This document shows positions 15,765 through 25,700 of a stretch of 52,509 bases of DNA, piece after piece; position 1 is the first letter of the stretch, and every line of letters starts with the position of its first letter. A program made the translations under genes and the position numbers. Where the stretch lies: positions 1 to 52,509 of the forward strand of contig JAETOO010000023.1 of NCBI GenBank assembly GCA_021771715.1, given 5' to 3'. This stretch comes from Oscillospiraceae bacterium. GTDB taxonomy: Bacteria; Bacillota; Clostridia; Lachnospirales; Lachnospiraceae. The notes under the pieces are model-generated. The model worked only from the letters and a program-made list of their open reading frames with translations, had not been told where the DNA came from and ran no database searches.

Positions 15765-16603
15765 CGGAACTTACACCAGTTACACAAATTGATAATAAAA
15801 AACAGATTGCCATCCTGGATACTTCTTCTATTTCTTTTATGCAGGAATTACAGGAAAAGGGCATCGAATCGGACAGCATTCTCAACGCCTACGACCTCAT
15901 CCTTATTCCTAAATGGGTTCTTACGGAGATAAAGGATGCGGAAGGAAGATCTGATTATGTACATAAGCTGATGGATGCAGGATACCCGATACATAGCATT
16001 GCAGAGGAAACATACTCTGATCTGGCCAATAACGAGGAGGGCAACCTCTATCAGATCGTTCTTGCATCAACTTATCAGATCGCACGAATCAAGAGCTATT
16101 TGCGTCGCTTTGTAGAAAAGTCTGATCCCCTGGATATGGCTGCATACAAGAATTGGATCAACAAGCTTTATGAAGAATGGCCGATTCCTGGTGGCGTGCT
16201 ATCATCTGGAAGAACCAAGAAAAAAAATGCCGGAGAAGTTTCTATCACAATTCTCGCGGAAGTGGTTTCATGGTATTATCCCCAAACAGAAGCGTTGACG
16301 GTTTATTCTCAGGATAGTGATACCTATGAATTTCAGTGTAAAGCAGAAGCTCGTTTAAGGGAAATTTTTGCTTCCAGAACGCCCGTTCCGATTTCATATA
16401 AGAGTAATGATGCAATATTTTGTCAACTCTTCCGCGAGGGAAAAATTAGCATCGAAAAGGTAAACGCATACAGGAAAGATATGCGAAGGATAACCTACAG
16501 CAAGGAACGGAGCGACTATTCCAGCGTCTTGATCACCGAAGTAGTTGATAATCATTCCTTTATCAAACTGATCCAGGATAATTCCGTACATATTATTTTT
16601 TAA
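15761..16603 (+). CDS. PIN-like domain protein, putative RNase effector
   Basis: A 280-residue soluble protein. The N-terminal two thirds fit a PIN-like nuclease: Asp20 in AILDTSS, Glu56 in WVLTEIKD, Glu159 in NAGEVSIT and Asp185/Asp187 in VYSQDSDTYEF form the expected acidic cluster at the ends of strands. Between the second and third acidic residues is an all-helical insert of about 100 residues, and a basic 60-residue extension follows the core, so it is much larger than VapC-type toxins (about 130). It is translationally coupled to the ImmA-type protease and ends in a terminator. A toxin or abortive-defence effector held in check by the Xre/protease pair is the likeliest role, but this is inference. 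Confidence 0.72.
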   Translation: MTELTPVTQIDNKKQIAILDTSSISFMQELQEKGIESDSILNAYDLILIPKWVLTEIKDAEGRSDYVHKLMDAGYPIHSIAEETYSDLANNEEGNLYQIVLASTYQIARIKSYLRRFVEKSDPLDMAAYKNWINKLYEEWPIPGGVLSSGRTKKKNAGEVSITILAEVVSWYYPQTEALTVYSQDSDTYEFQCKAEARLREIFASRTPVPISYKSNDAIFCQLFREGKISIEKVNAYRKDMRRITYSKERSDYSSVLITEVVDNHSFIKLIQDNSVHIIF

Positions 16604-16614
16604 AAAACAAAAAA

Positions 16615-16662
16615 ACTGCCGCATACCGGATCTCTCCGAATATGCGGCAGTCTCTGCCTGTC
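16615..16662. terminator. Bidirectional terminator between the PIN gene and efp
   Basis: An 11-bp perfect stem (ACTGCCGCATA/TATGCGGCAGT; 16615-16625 and 16641-16651) has TCTGCCTGTCTCTTTTTCTTTT after it on the plus strand and TTTTTTTGTTTTTT after it on the minus strand, so it can end both convergent transcripts. Confidence 0.88.
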
Positions 16663-16691
16663 TCTTTTTCTTTTCGTGATCGAATCGGGTA

Positions 16692-17249
16692 TCAGACGCG
16701 GGAAAGGTACTCGCCTGTTCTCGTGTCGATCTTCAGCTTGTCGCCGATCTCGACAAACAGCGGAACGTATACCGTCGCGCCTGTCTCCACCGTCGCCGGC
16801 TTCGTCGCGCCGGTCGCTGTGTCACCCTTGAAGCCCGGCTCTGTGTCCGTCACCTCGAGCTCTACGAACAGCGGCGCCTCTACTGCAAACACATTATTGT
16901 TGTGAGAACATACCTTCACCATCTCGTTCTCTTTTACAAACTTCAGAGCGTCGCCGATCGTCTCGTTGTTCAGAGCGATCTGATCATAGGTCTCTGTATT
17001 CATAAAGTAGTACAGATCACCGTCGTTGTACAGATACTGCATCTCTACACGGTCGATCCGTGCGGTCGGGAACTTCTCTGTCGGACGGAAGGTCTTCTCA
17101 ACGACACCGCCATTGATGATATTCTTCAGCTTCGTTCTCACGAATGCTGCTCCCTTGCCCGGCTTTACATGCTGGAACTCGATGATCTGGTAAATATTTC
17201 CATCCATCTCCAAAGTAACACCGTTTCTGAAATCTCCTGCTGATACCAT
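16692..17249 (-). CDS. efp: Translation elongation factor P
   Basis: Relieves ribosome stalling at polyproline stretches. The 185-residue protein has the KOW-like N domain ([21 protein letters not shown]), the EF-P loop [12 protein letters not shown] with Lys32 at the tip, where other bacteria carry a modification, and two OB domains ending in the signature [34 protein letters not shown] before the ATG at 17249 fixes the start. It is a single-gene unit with its own promoter about 150 bases upstream and a bidirectional terminator. Confidence 0.97.
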   Translation of the reverse strand: MVSAGDFRNGVTLEMDGNIYQIIEFQHVKPGKGAAFVRTKLKNIINGGVVEKTFRPTEKFPTARIDRVEMQYLYNDGDLYYFMNTETYDQIALNNETIGDALKFVKENEMVKVCSHNNNVFAVEAPLFVELEVTDTEPGFKGDTATGATKPATVETGATVYVPLFVEIGDKLKIDTRTGEYLSRV

Positions 17250-17399
17250 TCCTGTATTCCTCCTTGATTTATCCAACTTCCTATACACAAGTAAAGATGA
17301 GGCATCGAAACCTGTCATCCTGCCTCTCTTCTACCGTCCGGGAACAGCCAGTCCCGGCGCTGACACATCCATTTTCCCACGACGTGTCATATCTCTGCT

Positions 17400-17428
17400 A
17401 TTCTACCGTATCCCGCAATATTTTTCAA
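17400..17428 (-). promoter_or_regulatory. Promoter of efp
   Basis: TTGAAA (17423-17428) and TAGAAT (17400-17405) on the minus strand with a 17-base spacer. The transcript would have a leader of about 145 bases containing a CCGGGA...TCCCGG-type hairpin; no riboswitch class is recognised. Confidence 0.6.
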
Positions 17429-17460
17429 CTGTTTTTTTGCGGATCACTTGAAAAGGATCG

Positions 17461-17486
17461 TCCAAAAAGAGGATCTCCCTCCTCAT
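17461..17486 (-). terminator. Possible weak terminator of the GH3 gene
   Basis: Straddling the stop codon, GAGGA/TCCTC with a six-base loop is followed by TTTTTGG on the minus strand. The stem is short. Confidence 0.4.
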
Positions 17487-20038
17487 TCATAGATGTTTGA
17501 ATGTAAAACGGTGCGGATCACCCGTGCCACACACGTATCGAGGCAATCCTCGTCAAGAGACTGATCTTTTTCCTGGCGGACGGCATCGATGATCTCCTGG
17601 ATATCGGAGATCGATCCCGGCATGATCAGGTCATTTCCCGCAGCAATGCATTTGGCCGCAGAGGAGCCGCCCGAGGCATTGGTGGTCGTCCAGTCCGTCA
17701 TGATCAAGCCTTGAAATCCCCACTCTTTTCTGGCGGCTGTGGTGCAGAGATCGTAGCTGTTGGCTGTGTGGACGCCGTTGATCTTGTTGTAGGAGGTCAT
17801 GATTGCCATCGGCTGAGATTCCCTGACCGCAATTTCAAAGCCCTTGAGATAGATCTCGCGCAGCGCCCGCTCCGATACAATGCTGTTGACGCCCCGGCGG
17901 TTTTCTTCCTGGTTGTTGCAGGCAAAATGTTTGATCGTGGTCCCGACACCGGGAATCTGCTGAACGCCCCGGGTGAGCGCCGCGGCCATTCTGCCGCTCA
18001 ATAGCGGATCCTCGGAATAATATTCGAAGTTCCGTCCACACAGGGGATTGCGATGAATGTTCATGCCGGGGGCAAGCCACAGCGTAACGCCGAACTCTTC
18101 CAGCTCCCGTCCGATCATTTTCCCGACTTCTTCCATGAGTTGCAGGTCAAAGCTCTGGGCCAGCAGCGTGCCGATGGGAATCGCGGTGCAGTATTGATGG
18201 TGGAACACACTGCCCTCGTGGAGAAATTCCGTGCCGAAAATACGGTTCTCCAGACTTTGGTAGGCCGTCATGGTATAGACACTGCCATCGCCGGGATTTT
18301 CTTCGTAACGGGCCTGAAGCCTGATTCCTGCGGGGCCATCTGCCAGCACAATGCTGCCGATGTGATAGCCCTCCGTCAGGATCGGTGACGTCTCCCCGGC
18401 GGCTCCGGGCACGGTCACGGCAGCGTTGCCGATGATTTCCCCGGGACCGTTTTTCGGCCTGCCGCAGACCATTGCAGCCTTCTGGGAAAGAGTGAGGAGT
18501 TCCGTGATCCGATCGGCGTCATCCATTTGCCGGGAGAGCTTTGTCTTTTCTGCATGCTTCGCATTTTCAGCCTGAAGCAGTTCCGCAGCTTCGTCGATAG
18601 ACAAACTGGGCGCCGATGCCTTTGCAAAAGCGGAAGCAAGCTCTGTTTCCCACGTATGTACCATGTCATCCGAGGGCTCCATCTCCTTCAGCGCGTCCAG
18701 AAGCGGACAGATGTTGGTGAGCGTTTCCACTTCTATCGCTTCGTCGAGAGTCAGACAGCCGGCTACGGTAGTCTCAGCCCCGGAGGCGCCTATGAGGAGA
18801 TAATACGTTCCCTTCTCCAGATAGTAAGCGGCCTTCCCTGCCCGGTAAAAGGTAAGCTGTGAGAGATCAAAGGTGAGGCTCAGAGCCTCCTCCTCACCCG
18901 GAGCGAGAAGCGCGGTTTTTCCAAAGGCCGTCAGGCGCTTGGCTTCCTTTTTATATGCAGCCGAAGGGCAGGAGACATAGAGCTGCACCACCTCTTTTCC
19001 GGGGCGGGTTCCGGTGTTTCTGACCTTCGCAAGCACGTTTACGGAGTGTCCCGTCACGGTGACTCCCTGCGGAGTCATCGAAAAGGTGGTGTAGGACAGA
19101 CCGTAGCCGAAGGGGTAGCGGGGTCTGACGCGGAAGGTGTCAAAATAACGGTAGCCCACAAAAATTCCCTCGGAATATTTTTCCTCGATGACATTGCCGT
19201 TGTTGTGGCTGAAGGTTGCGCTGCAGGGATAGTCCTGATACTCATACGCCCAGGTGTCCGTGAGTTTTCCGCTGGGGTTGACCTCTCCCAAGAGCACGTC
19301 CGCAAGCGCGTTGCCGCCCTCCATACCGGCCTGAGAAAGGAGCACCAGTGCGGACAGTTTCATCTCATCCAGAAAAGAGAGGTCGATGATCCCGCCGACA
19401 TTGAGGACGACGATGGTATCGGCATACAGGCTCGCAATTTGCTTGAGGGTCTTATACTCCTCATCGGAGAGGTAATAATCACCCTTCTGCGCTTTGCGGT
19501 CAGCGCCTTCGCCGGAGATGCGGTTGATCACAAAGATAGCGGTGTCTGTGCCGGGATCCGGCGTTACGTCTGCTCCGGCGGGACTGATCATAGGGTTACT
19601 TGCATGGGCGCGATACAGAGCATCAAAATTTCCAGGCTCTCCTGCAAGCTCATAGATACGGGAGGTCCAGTCTTTTTTGCACGCGGCGTAACGCTTGTCA
19701 TAGTCATCCAGCCATTGATCTGTTGTGATGACAAAGCCCGCGTTTCGCAGCCCCTCATCAATGGTGACGCTGCTGCGGTTGTTTACCGACCCGGAGCCGG
19801 TACCGCCTTTGACGGTGTATCTGGCGCCGGATCCATAGAGCGCAATGCTGCTCCCGGCGCGCAGCGGCAGAACGCCGTTGTTTTCCAGCAGTACGATTCC
19901 TTCTGCGGCGGCTCTTCTGGCGATTTTGCGGTGTTCCTTTTCCCGGAGACTTTCTTCCGGGGAGAGTGTGCCGGGATAGCCCCGTCCGCGGAGCTTCGGC
20001 AGGTGTTCGATCATTGTTGGGGATGTTGATTTATGCAT
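17483..20038 (-). CDS. GH3 beta-glucosidase with permuted domain order
   Basis: Hydrolyses beta-glucosides, or related beta-linked sugars, in the cytoplasm; no signal peptide. The 851 residues carry GH3 domains in reverse order: the (alpha/beta)6 domain usually at the C-terminus comes first (about 40-300, AAAEGIVLLENNGVLPL, acid/base Glu177 in SGEGADR), then a fibronectin III-like domain (about 330-425), a linker, and the TIM-barrel domain last (about 510-845) with GRNFEYYSEDP, KHFACNNQE (Lys703, His704) and the nucleophile Asp782 in IMTDW. This order is known from some Ruminococcus and Butyrivibrio enzymes. AGAAGGAATCTGTC precedes the ATG. The gene is monocistronic and divergent from pyrC. 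The sugar specificity is not clear. Confidence 0.93.
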   Translation of the reverse strand: MHKSTSPTMIEHLPKLRGRGYPGTLSPEESLREKEHRKIARRAAAEGIVLLENNGVLPLRAGSSIALYGSGARYTVKGGTGSGSVNNRSSVTIDEGLRNAGFVITTDQWLDDYDKRYAACKKDWTSRIYELAGEPGNFDALYRAHASNPMISPAGADVTPDPGTDTAIFVINRISGEGADRKAQKGDYYLSDEEYKTLKQIASLYADTIVVLNVGGIIDLSFLDEMKLSALVLLSQAGMEGGNALADVLLGEVNPSGKLTDTWAYEYQDYPCSATFSHNNGNVIEEKYSEGIFVGYRYFDTFRVRPRYPFGYGLSYTTFSMTPQGVTVTGHSVNVLAKVRNTGTRPGKEVVQLYVSCPSAAYKKEAKRLTAFGKTALLAPGEEEALSLTFDLSQLTFYRAGKAAYYLEKGTYYLLIGASGAETTVAGCLTLDEAIEVETLTNICPLLDALKEMEPSDDMVHTWETELASAFAKASAPSLSIDEAAELLQAENAKHAEKTKLSRQMDDADRITELLTLSQKAAMVCGRPKNGPGEIIGNAAVTVPGAAGETSPILTEGYHIGSIVLADGPAGIRLQARYEENPGDGSVYTMTAYQSLENRIFGTEFLHEGSVFHHQYCTAIPIGTLLAQSFDLQLMEEVGKMIGRELEEFGVTLWLAPGMNIHRNPLCGRNFEYYSEDPLLSGRMAAALTRGVQQIPGVGTTIKHFACNNQEENRRGVNSIVSERALREIYLKGFEIAVRESQPMAIMTSYNKINGVHTANSYDLCTTAARKEWGFQGLIMTDWTTTNASGGSSAAKCIAAGNDLIMPGSISDIQEIIDAVRQEKDQSLDEDCLDTCVARVIRTVLHSNIYE

Positions 20039-20161
20039 GACAGATTCCTTCTTTCTCTACGTATTTATAACATCAAGTATATCATTAGCAGGGGAGCGGG
20101 ACAAGATTCAAGGAGGAGAATCGTGGAAGTTTGAACGCATTCTCGAAGATCTCAGTTGTTC

Positions 20162-20190
20162 TTGACATTCCCTCCTTCCTTTTCTAAAAT
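20162..20190 (+). promoter_or_regulatory. Promoter of pyrC
   Basis: A consensus TTGACA (20162-20167), 17-base spacer and TAAAAT (20185-20190). The predicted leader is about 55 bases and contains no recognisable PyrR-binding or attenuator structure. Confidence 0.8.
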
Positions 20191-20251
20191 GAAGAAAACG
20201 CAGCTTCGTTCGGAAGCTCTCATTCTATATGGAAAGAAAAGAGGAAGCGCT

Positions 20252-21499
20252 ATGCTGATTAAGAATGGTTTCATCCTGTCCCCCGCAAACAATCTGGAAC
20301 AGTACGGGGATCTGCGCATTGAGGGCGATCGGATCACGGAAATTGCCGCGCCGGGCATCCTGGAGCCGGGCGTCGGCGAAGAGATCGTGGACGCCGCCTC
20401 CTGTGTCGTCGCGCCCGGACTCATCGACATCCATGTCCACTTCCGCGACCCGGGACTGACCTACAAGGAAGATTTACACACCGGAGCGCTCGCAGCGGCG
20501 GCCGGGGGATTCACGACCGTGATCTGCATGGCGAACACGAAGCCCCCCATCGACTGTGTGGAGGTGCTCTCCGATATCCTCGCCCGCGCGAACGCGGAGC
20601 CGATCCGCATCCTGCAGAGTGCGGCGATCTCCGTGGGAATGAAAGGAAAAGAACTCACGGATTTTGAATCGCTCGCCGCAGCAGGCGCCTGCGGCTTCAC
20701 CGACGACGGCATCCCGCTGCTCGACGAGCGGCTCGTCGCCGAGGCGATGCAGCGCGCAAAAGCGCTCGACCTGCCGCTCTCCTTCCACGAGGAGGATCCG
20801 ACCTTCATCGAAAAAAGCGGCGCAAACTGCACCGCTCCTGCCATCGCCGAGGACATCCTTGTCGCGCGCGACTGTATGCTCGCGCTCCACACACAAGCAA
20901 CCGTCGACATCCAGCACATCAGCTCCGCCAACTCCGTCGCGCTGGTGCGCACGGCAAAATCGCTCGGCGCCAGGGTGTACGCCGAGGCCACCCCGCACCA
21001 CTTCACCCTGACCGAGGAGGCCGTCAAACAATACGGCACCTACGCCAAGATGAACCCGCCGCTGCGCACTGAGCGCGACCGCCTCGCGATCATCGAGGGG
21101 CTCAAGGACGGCACCATCGACTGCATTGCGACCGACCACGCGCCGCACAGCACGCAGGAGAAGAAAACGGACGACTTTTTCGCTGCGCCGAGCGGCATCA
21201 TCGGACTCGAGACGTCCCTGGCGCTCGGGATCACGGAGCTCGTCAAAAAGGGACATCTGACGCTTGGCCAGCTCGTGGAAAAGATGGCGGTCAACCCCGC
21301 AAAGCTGTACCATCTGCCCTACGGCATCCTCGCCCCCGGAAGCGTCGCCGACCTCGTCCTCTTCAACCCGGACGAGCCCTGTATCCCAAGTAGCTATCGG
21401 TCTAAGTCAGAGAACACGCCGTTTACCGGCTGGCAGCTCTTCGGAAAAGTGCACTATACCATTTCCCGCGGAAACATCGCCTACCGTGCCGGGCGGTGA
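20252..21499 (+). CDS. pyrC: Dihydroorotase PyrC (class I, multifunctional type)
   Basis: Zinc amidohydrolase that cyclises carbamoyl-aspartate to dihydroorotate in pyrimidine synthesis. The 415-residue protein has the metal ligands in LIDIHVHFRDPG, the substrate segment ICMANTKPP, His residues in LSFHEED and DIQHIS, the ATPHHF segment, and the catalytic Asp in CIATDHAPH. The ATG at 20252 follows GAGGAAGCGCT. It stands alone rather than in a pyr operon and has a near-consensus promoter. Confidence 0.96.
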   Translation: MLIKNGFILSPANNLEQYGDLRIEGDRITEIAAPGILEPGVGEEIVDAASCVVAPGLIDIHVHFRDPGLTYKEDLHTGALAAAAGGFTTVICMANTKPPIDCVEVLSDILARANAEPIRILQSAAISVGMKGKELTDFESLAAAGACGFTDDGIPLLDERLVAEAMQRAKALDLPLSFHEEDPTFIEKSGANCTAPAIAEDILVARDCMLALHTQATVDIQHISSANSVALVRTAKSLGARVYAEATPHHFTLTEEAVKQYGTYAKMNPPLRTERDRLAIIEGLKDGTIDCIATDHAPHSTQEKKTDDFFAAPSGIIGLETSLALGITELVKKGHLTLGQLVEKMAVNPAKLYHLPYGILAPGSVADLVLFNPDEPCIPSSYRSKSENTPFTGWQLFGKVHYTISRGNIAYRAGR

Positions 21500-21515
21500 C
21501 AAGCTCTGCTGTCAA

Positions 21516-21561
21516 AGGCGGTTGGGTGGGCAGCCTCTCACGGCTGCTCGTCAAACCGCCT
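21516..21561. terminator. Hairpin in the pyrC / acetyltransferase convergent gap
   Basis: AGGCGGTT (21516-21523) pairs with AACCGCCT (21554-21561), and an inner GCAGCC/GGCTGC extends the fold. It overlaps the last codons of the acetyltransferase gene. T-runs are weak in both directions, so termination efficiency is doubtful. Confidence 0.4.
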
Positions 21562-22137
21562 GTTCTTGAAATAGTACTCTGCATCCCGCTCGTTGATCTC
21601 CCGGAAGACCTTGCAGGGGCTCCCGAAGGCGATCGAGTTGGCCGGGATGTCCTTCGTCACGACTGAGCCCGCGCCGATCACAGAATTTGCCCCGATCGTG
21701 ACATCCGGGAGAACGACCACATTCGCGCCGATCCACACGTTGTCCTCGATTGTGATCGGGAACGAGTACATACCGTCGCCGCGGTGCTTCGGGTCGATCG
21801 GGTGTCCCGTCGTGCACAGTGTCACATTCGGGCCAATCAGCACATGCTTCCCGATCGTGATCTTCCAGTCGTCTATCAGCGTCAGATTCATGTTCGCATA
21901 CGTCCCCTCACCGATCGAGACGTACTTCCCCACTGCGGCGGTAAGCGGCGGCACAATCCATACCTGCTCCCCCACCTCACCGAAGATCTCGTGAAGCAAC
22001 GCTTCCCGCTCCTCCATCGCCTCCGGCGGCAGCGTGTTGAACCTGCGCACCAGCCCTTTTGTCTGCGCCTGGAGCGCCATATTCTCCTCGTCGTCCTGCC
22101 AGATGTAGCCCTGTTTCATTTTTTCCTGTTCCGTCAT
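21538..22137 (-). CDS. Sugar O-acetyltransferase (maltose/galactoside type)
   Basis: Transfers acetyl from acetyl-CoA to a sugar hydroxyl. The 199-residue protein has the N-terminal Mac domain (MKQGYIWQDDEENMALQ) and the left-handed beta-helix of hexapeptide repeats (IGKHVLIGPNVTL, IEDNVWIGANVVVLPDVTIGANSVIGAGSVV), with the catalytic His in CTTGHPIDP. AGGAGGAACGAG precedes the ATG at 22137, 34 bases after the yqeG-like gene, so the two probably form one transcript. The acceptor sugar cannot be assigned; maltose (Maa) and galactoside (LacA) types look alike at this level. Confidence 0.9.
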   Translation of the reverse strand: MTEQEKMKQGYIWQDDEENMALQAQTKGLVRRFNTLPPEAMEEREALLHEIFGEVGEQVWIVPPLTAAVGKYVSIGEGTYANMNLTLIDDWKITIGKHVLIGPNVTLCTTGHPIDPKHRGDGMYSFPITIEDNVWIGANVVVLPDVTIGANSVIGAGSVVTKDIPANSIAFGSPCKVFREINERDAEYYFKNRRFDEQP

Positions 22138-22171
22138 CTCGTTCCTCCTGTCTATTGTTTCCTCCATCCTG

Positions 22172-22687
22172 TCACCGTCTTCCCCGCTCCTGCTCCTTCC
22201 TATAATAGTGCAGCACGATCCGCTCCAGGTAGCGCTTCAGCACGATCTGGATCTCCTCCTTGGGGTGGATCGGCTTCACAAGGATCGAGTGGATCCCGGC
22301 GCGGCGTGCTCCGTACACGTCCGTGAAGAGCTGGTCGCCGACAAAAAGCGTGTCCGTCGTGTCCGTCCCCATCAGTTCCATCGCCCGCAGATAGCTCTTC
22401 ACCGACGGCTTGTGCGCATTCTCGATGAACTGCACCTGGATCTCCTCGTTGAACAGCTCGACCCGCGGCCGCTGGTTGTTCGAGATCAGACAGCACGCGA
22501 ATCCAATATTTTTCAGGTGCGCAAACAGAGCCTTCGCGCGCTCGTCCGCCGGAGCTCCGTGCGGCACCAGCGTATTGTCAATGTCAAAAATCACGCCCCG
22601 GTACCCCTTCCGGTACATCGCGTCAAAATCAATCACATACGTTGAATCCAGATACTCATCCGGATAAAAGCAGCGCAGTAAACTCAT
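22172..22687 (-). CDS. YqeG-family HAD IIIA phosphatase
   Basis: A 171-residue HAD phosphatase. Motif I is FDIDNTLVPHG, motif II SNN in CLISNNQRPR, motif III Lys in AHKPSVKSYL and motif IV LFVGDQLFTDVYGA. It resembles Bacillus YqeG, whose substrate is likely a phosphatidylglycerophosphate-like lipid or unknown. The ATG at 22687 starts the family-typical MSLLRCFYPDEYLDS; GGAAGGGAAAGACATT lies before it. Upstream in-frame codons encode an Arg/Cys-rich stretch and are rejected. It sits after polC and before the sugar acetyltransferase gene. Confidence 0.88.
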   Translation of the reverse strand: MSLLRCFYPDEYLDSTYVIDFDAMYRKGYRGVIFDIDNTLVPHGAPADERAKALFAHLKNIGFACCLISNNQRPRVELFNEEIQVQFIENAHKPSVKSYLRAMELMGTDTTDTLFVGDQLFTDVYGARRAGIHSILVKPIHPKEEIQIVLKRYLERIVLHYYRKEQERGRR

Positions 22688-22778
22688 AATGTCTTTCCCT
22701 TCCTCTGACATCTCAATATTTTGCCAAGCCAAATCGACCGGTCGAATACGCTGTCTATTCCATCCGCAGCCCCTGCAT

Positions 22779-25700
22779 CTACACCGCAAAATCGAACAGC
22801 GACAGCTGGTTCGACTCCGGCAGTTCATCCAGAATCTTCAGATCCGACAGCAGGTCCACGACCGTCTTGCTGACCTTGGTCCGGTTGCGGAAATCGTCCT
22901 TCGAGAGGAACGGGCCGTCCTTCACCGCGTCGACGATCGCCTCGGCCGCCTTGTCGCCCAGACCTGAGATCGTGCTGAGCGACGGGAGCAGCTTGCCGTC
23001 CTTGATCTTGAAGCGGTTCGCGCCGGACTCGTAGATGTCAATCGGCAGAAACTCAAAGCCACGCGCGTACATCTCTCGCACGACCTTCATGTCGCGGTAT
23101 GTATCCTGCTCCTTCTTGCTCAGAGTGTCCATCCGCTTCTCATAGTCCTTCATATGGTACAGCAGCCGCTCCTGCCCCAGGCACATCAGCTCATAGTCAA
23201 ATCCCGGCGCGCGGATGCTGAAAAAGGCCGCGTAGTAGGCGAGCGGATAAAAAATTTTGCAGTACGCGATCCGGTAGGCCATCATGACGTAGGCCGCCGC
23301 GTGCGCCTTCGGGAACATGTACTTGATCTTTTTACAGGACCAGATGTACCAGTCCGGCACGCCGTGCGCGGTCATCTCCGTCTCCCAGTCCGGCTTCAAT
23401 CCCTTTCCCTTTCGCACGCTCTCCATGATCGTAAACGACTGCTCGCTGTCGAGCCCCTTGCTGATCAGGTAGATCATGATGTCGTCACGCGTACAGATCG
23501 CCGTCGAGATCGTCGCCTTCCCCTCCTCGATCAGCGTCTGCGCATTTCCCAGCCACACGTCTGTGCCGTGTGCCAGCCCGGCGATCCGGACGAGGTCAGA
23601 AAAATATTTCGGCTTCGTGTCGAGCAGCATCTGGATCGCGAACTCCGTGCCGAATTCCGGGATGCCCAGGCACCCCAGCGGACAGCCGCCGATATCGTCC
23701 GGCGTGATCCCCAGCGCGTCCGTCTTTGCGAACAGCGACATGACGGACGGGTCGTCCAGCGGAATCTTTTTCGCGTCGATCCCGGTCAGATCCTCGAGCA
23801 TCCGGATCATGGTCGGATCATCGTGTCCGAGAATGTCCAGCTTCAGCAGGTTGTGGTCGATCGAGTGGTAGTCAAAGTGCGTCGTGACGATATCCGTCGT
23901 CACGTCGTTCGCCGGGTGCTGTACCGGCGTGAAGGAGTAGATCTCCTCCCCCACCGGCAGCACGATGATGCCGCCCGGATGCTGCCCGGTCGTCCTGCGC
24001 ACGCCGACGCAGCCCTGCACGATCCGGTCGATCTCACAGTTCCGCTTCCGGATCTCCCGCTCCTCGAAATACTTTTTTACATATCCAAATGCCGTCTTGT
24101 CCGCGAGTGTGCCGATCGTCCCGGCGCGGAACGTCTGCCCCGCACCGAAAATGACCTCCGTGTACTTGTGCGCCTTACTCTGGTAATCCCCGGAGAAATT
24201 CAGGTCGATATCCGGCTCCTTGTTCCCCTTGAACCCGAGGAACGTCTCGAACGGGATATCAAAGCCGTCCTTCTTCAGCTTCGTCCCGCACTTCGGGCAG
24301 TCCCGGTCCGGCATGTCACACCCGGCCATGCCGGCAAATTTTTTTACCTCCTCCGAGTCAAAATCACTGTAATGGCAGTTCGGGCAGATGTAGTGCGGGC
24401 TGAGCGGATTGACCTCGGTGATACCGGACATCGTTGCGACAAAGGAGGATCCCACAGAGCCGCGCGATCCGACCAGGTAGCCGTCCGCGTTCGACTTCCA
24501 CACCAGCTTCTGCGCGATAATGTACATCACGGCAAACCCGTTCGAGATAATCGAGTTCAGCTCCCGCTCGAGCCGCTCCTCGACGATACTTGGGAGCGGG
24601 TCCCCGTAGATCTCGTGCGCCTTCTCGTAACACAGATTCCTCAGAATCTGGTCCGAGTGGTCGATGACCGGCGGGCACTTGTCCGGACGCACCGGCGAAA
24701 TTTTCTCGCACATGTTCGCGATCTTCACGGTGTTCGAGATCACGACCTCGTGCGCCTTCTCCTCGCCCAGATACGCAAACTCCGCCAGCATCTCCTCCGT
24801 CGTCCGCAGATAGAGCGGCGCCTGCTCGTCGGCGTCCTTGAAGCCCTTGCTGGCCATGATGATCCGGCGGTAGACCTCATCCTTCGGGTCGAGAAAATGC
24901 ACATCACACGTCGCGACCACCGGCTTGCCGTACCGCTCGCCGAGCTCGACAATCCTGCGGTTCAGATGTTTCAGATCGTCGACCGTCTTGCGGTCCTCAT
25001 ACTCCTCCTTCGTCATGAACATATTGTTGCCGAGCGGCTGGATCTCCAGATAGTCATAAAAATTCACGAGCCTCGCGATCTCGGGCTCCGGCGCCCCGCG
25101 CAGCAGCGCGCGGAACAGCTCGCCCGCCTCGCACGCCGAACCCAAGATCAGCCCCTCCCGGTACTTCTGCAGCACGCTCTTCGGCACGCGCGGCCGGCGG
25201 TTGTAATACTGCAGATGCGACCACGACACGAGCCGGTACAGGTTCACCCGCCCGATATCATTTTTCGCCAGCAGGATCGCGTGGTACGTCGGCAGCTTCT
25301 TGATCTGGCTCTCCGACGACTGCCCGAGCACATTCAGCTCCTCGAGCGTCCGGATCTCCTGTTTGTCCAGCATCGCCACAAATTTCTCAAAAATCTCCGC
25401 GGTACAGCCCGCGTCGTCGACCGCCCGGTGATGATTTTCCAGGGAAATGTTCAGCGCCTTCGCCACCGTGTCCAGCTTGAAGCGGTTGAGCTGCGGCAGA
25501 AGCACGCGCGCCATCGCCACCGTGTCCACAACCGTCTTGTCGCACACAAGCCCCAGCCTGCGGCAGTTCTCCTCGATAAAGCTCATGTCGAAGGACGCAT
25601 TGTGCGCGACCATGATGCTGCCCTCGCAGAACTCCATGAACTTGGGGAGGATCTCTGCGATGACCGGCGCGTCCATCACCATCTCATCGTTAATACTCGT

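Noticed and set aside
22734..22745. Perfect palindrome TCGACCGGTCGA after the YqeG-like gene start
   Set aside because: A single 12-base GC-rich palindrome is expected by chance in this composition and it is not placed at a promoter.
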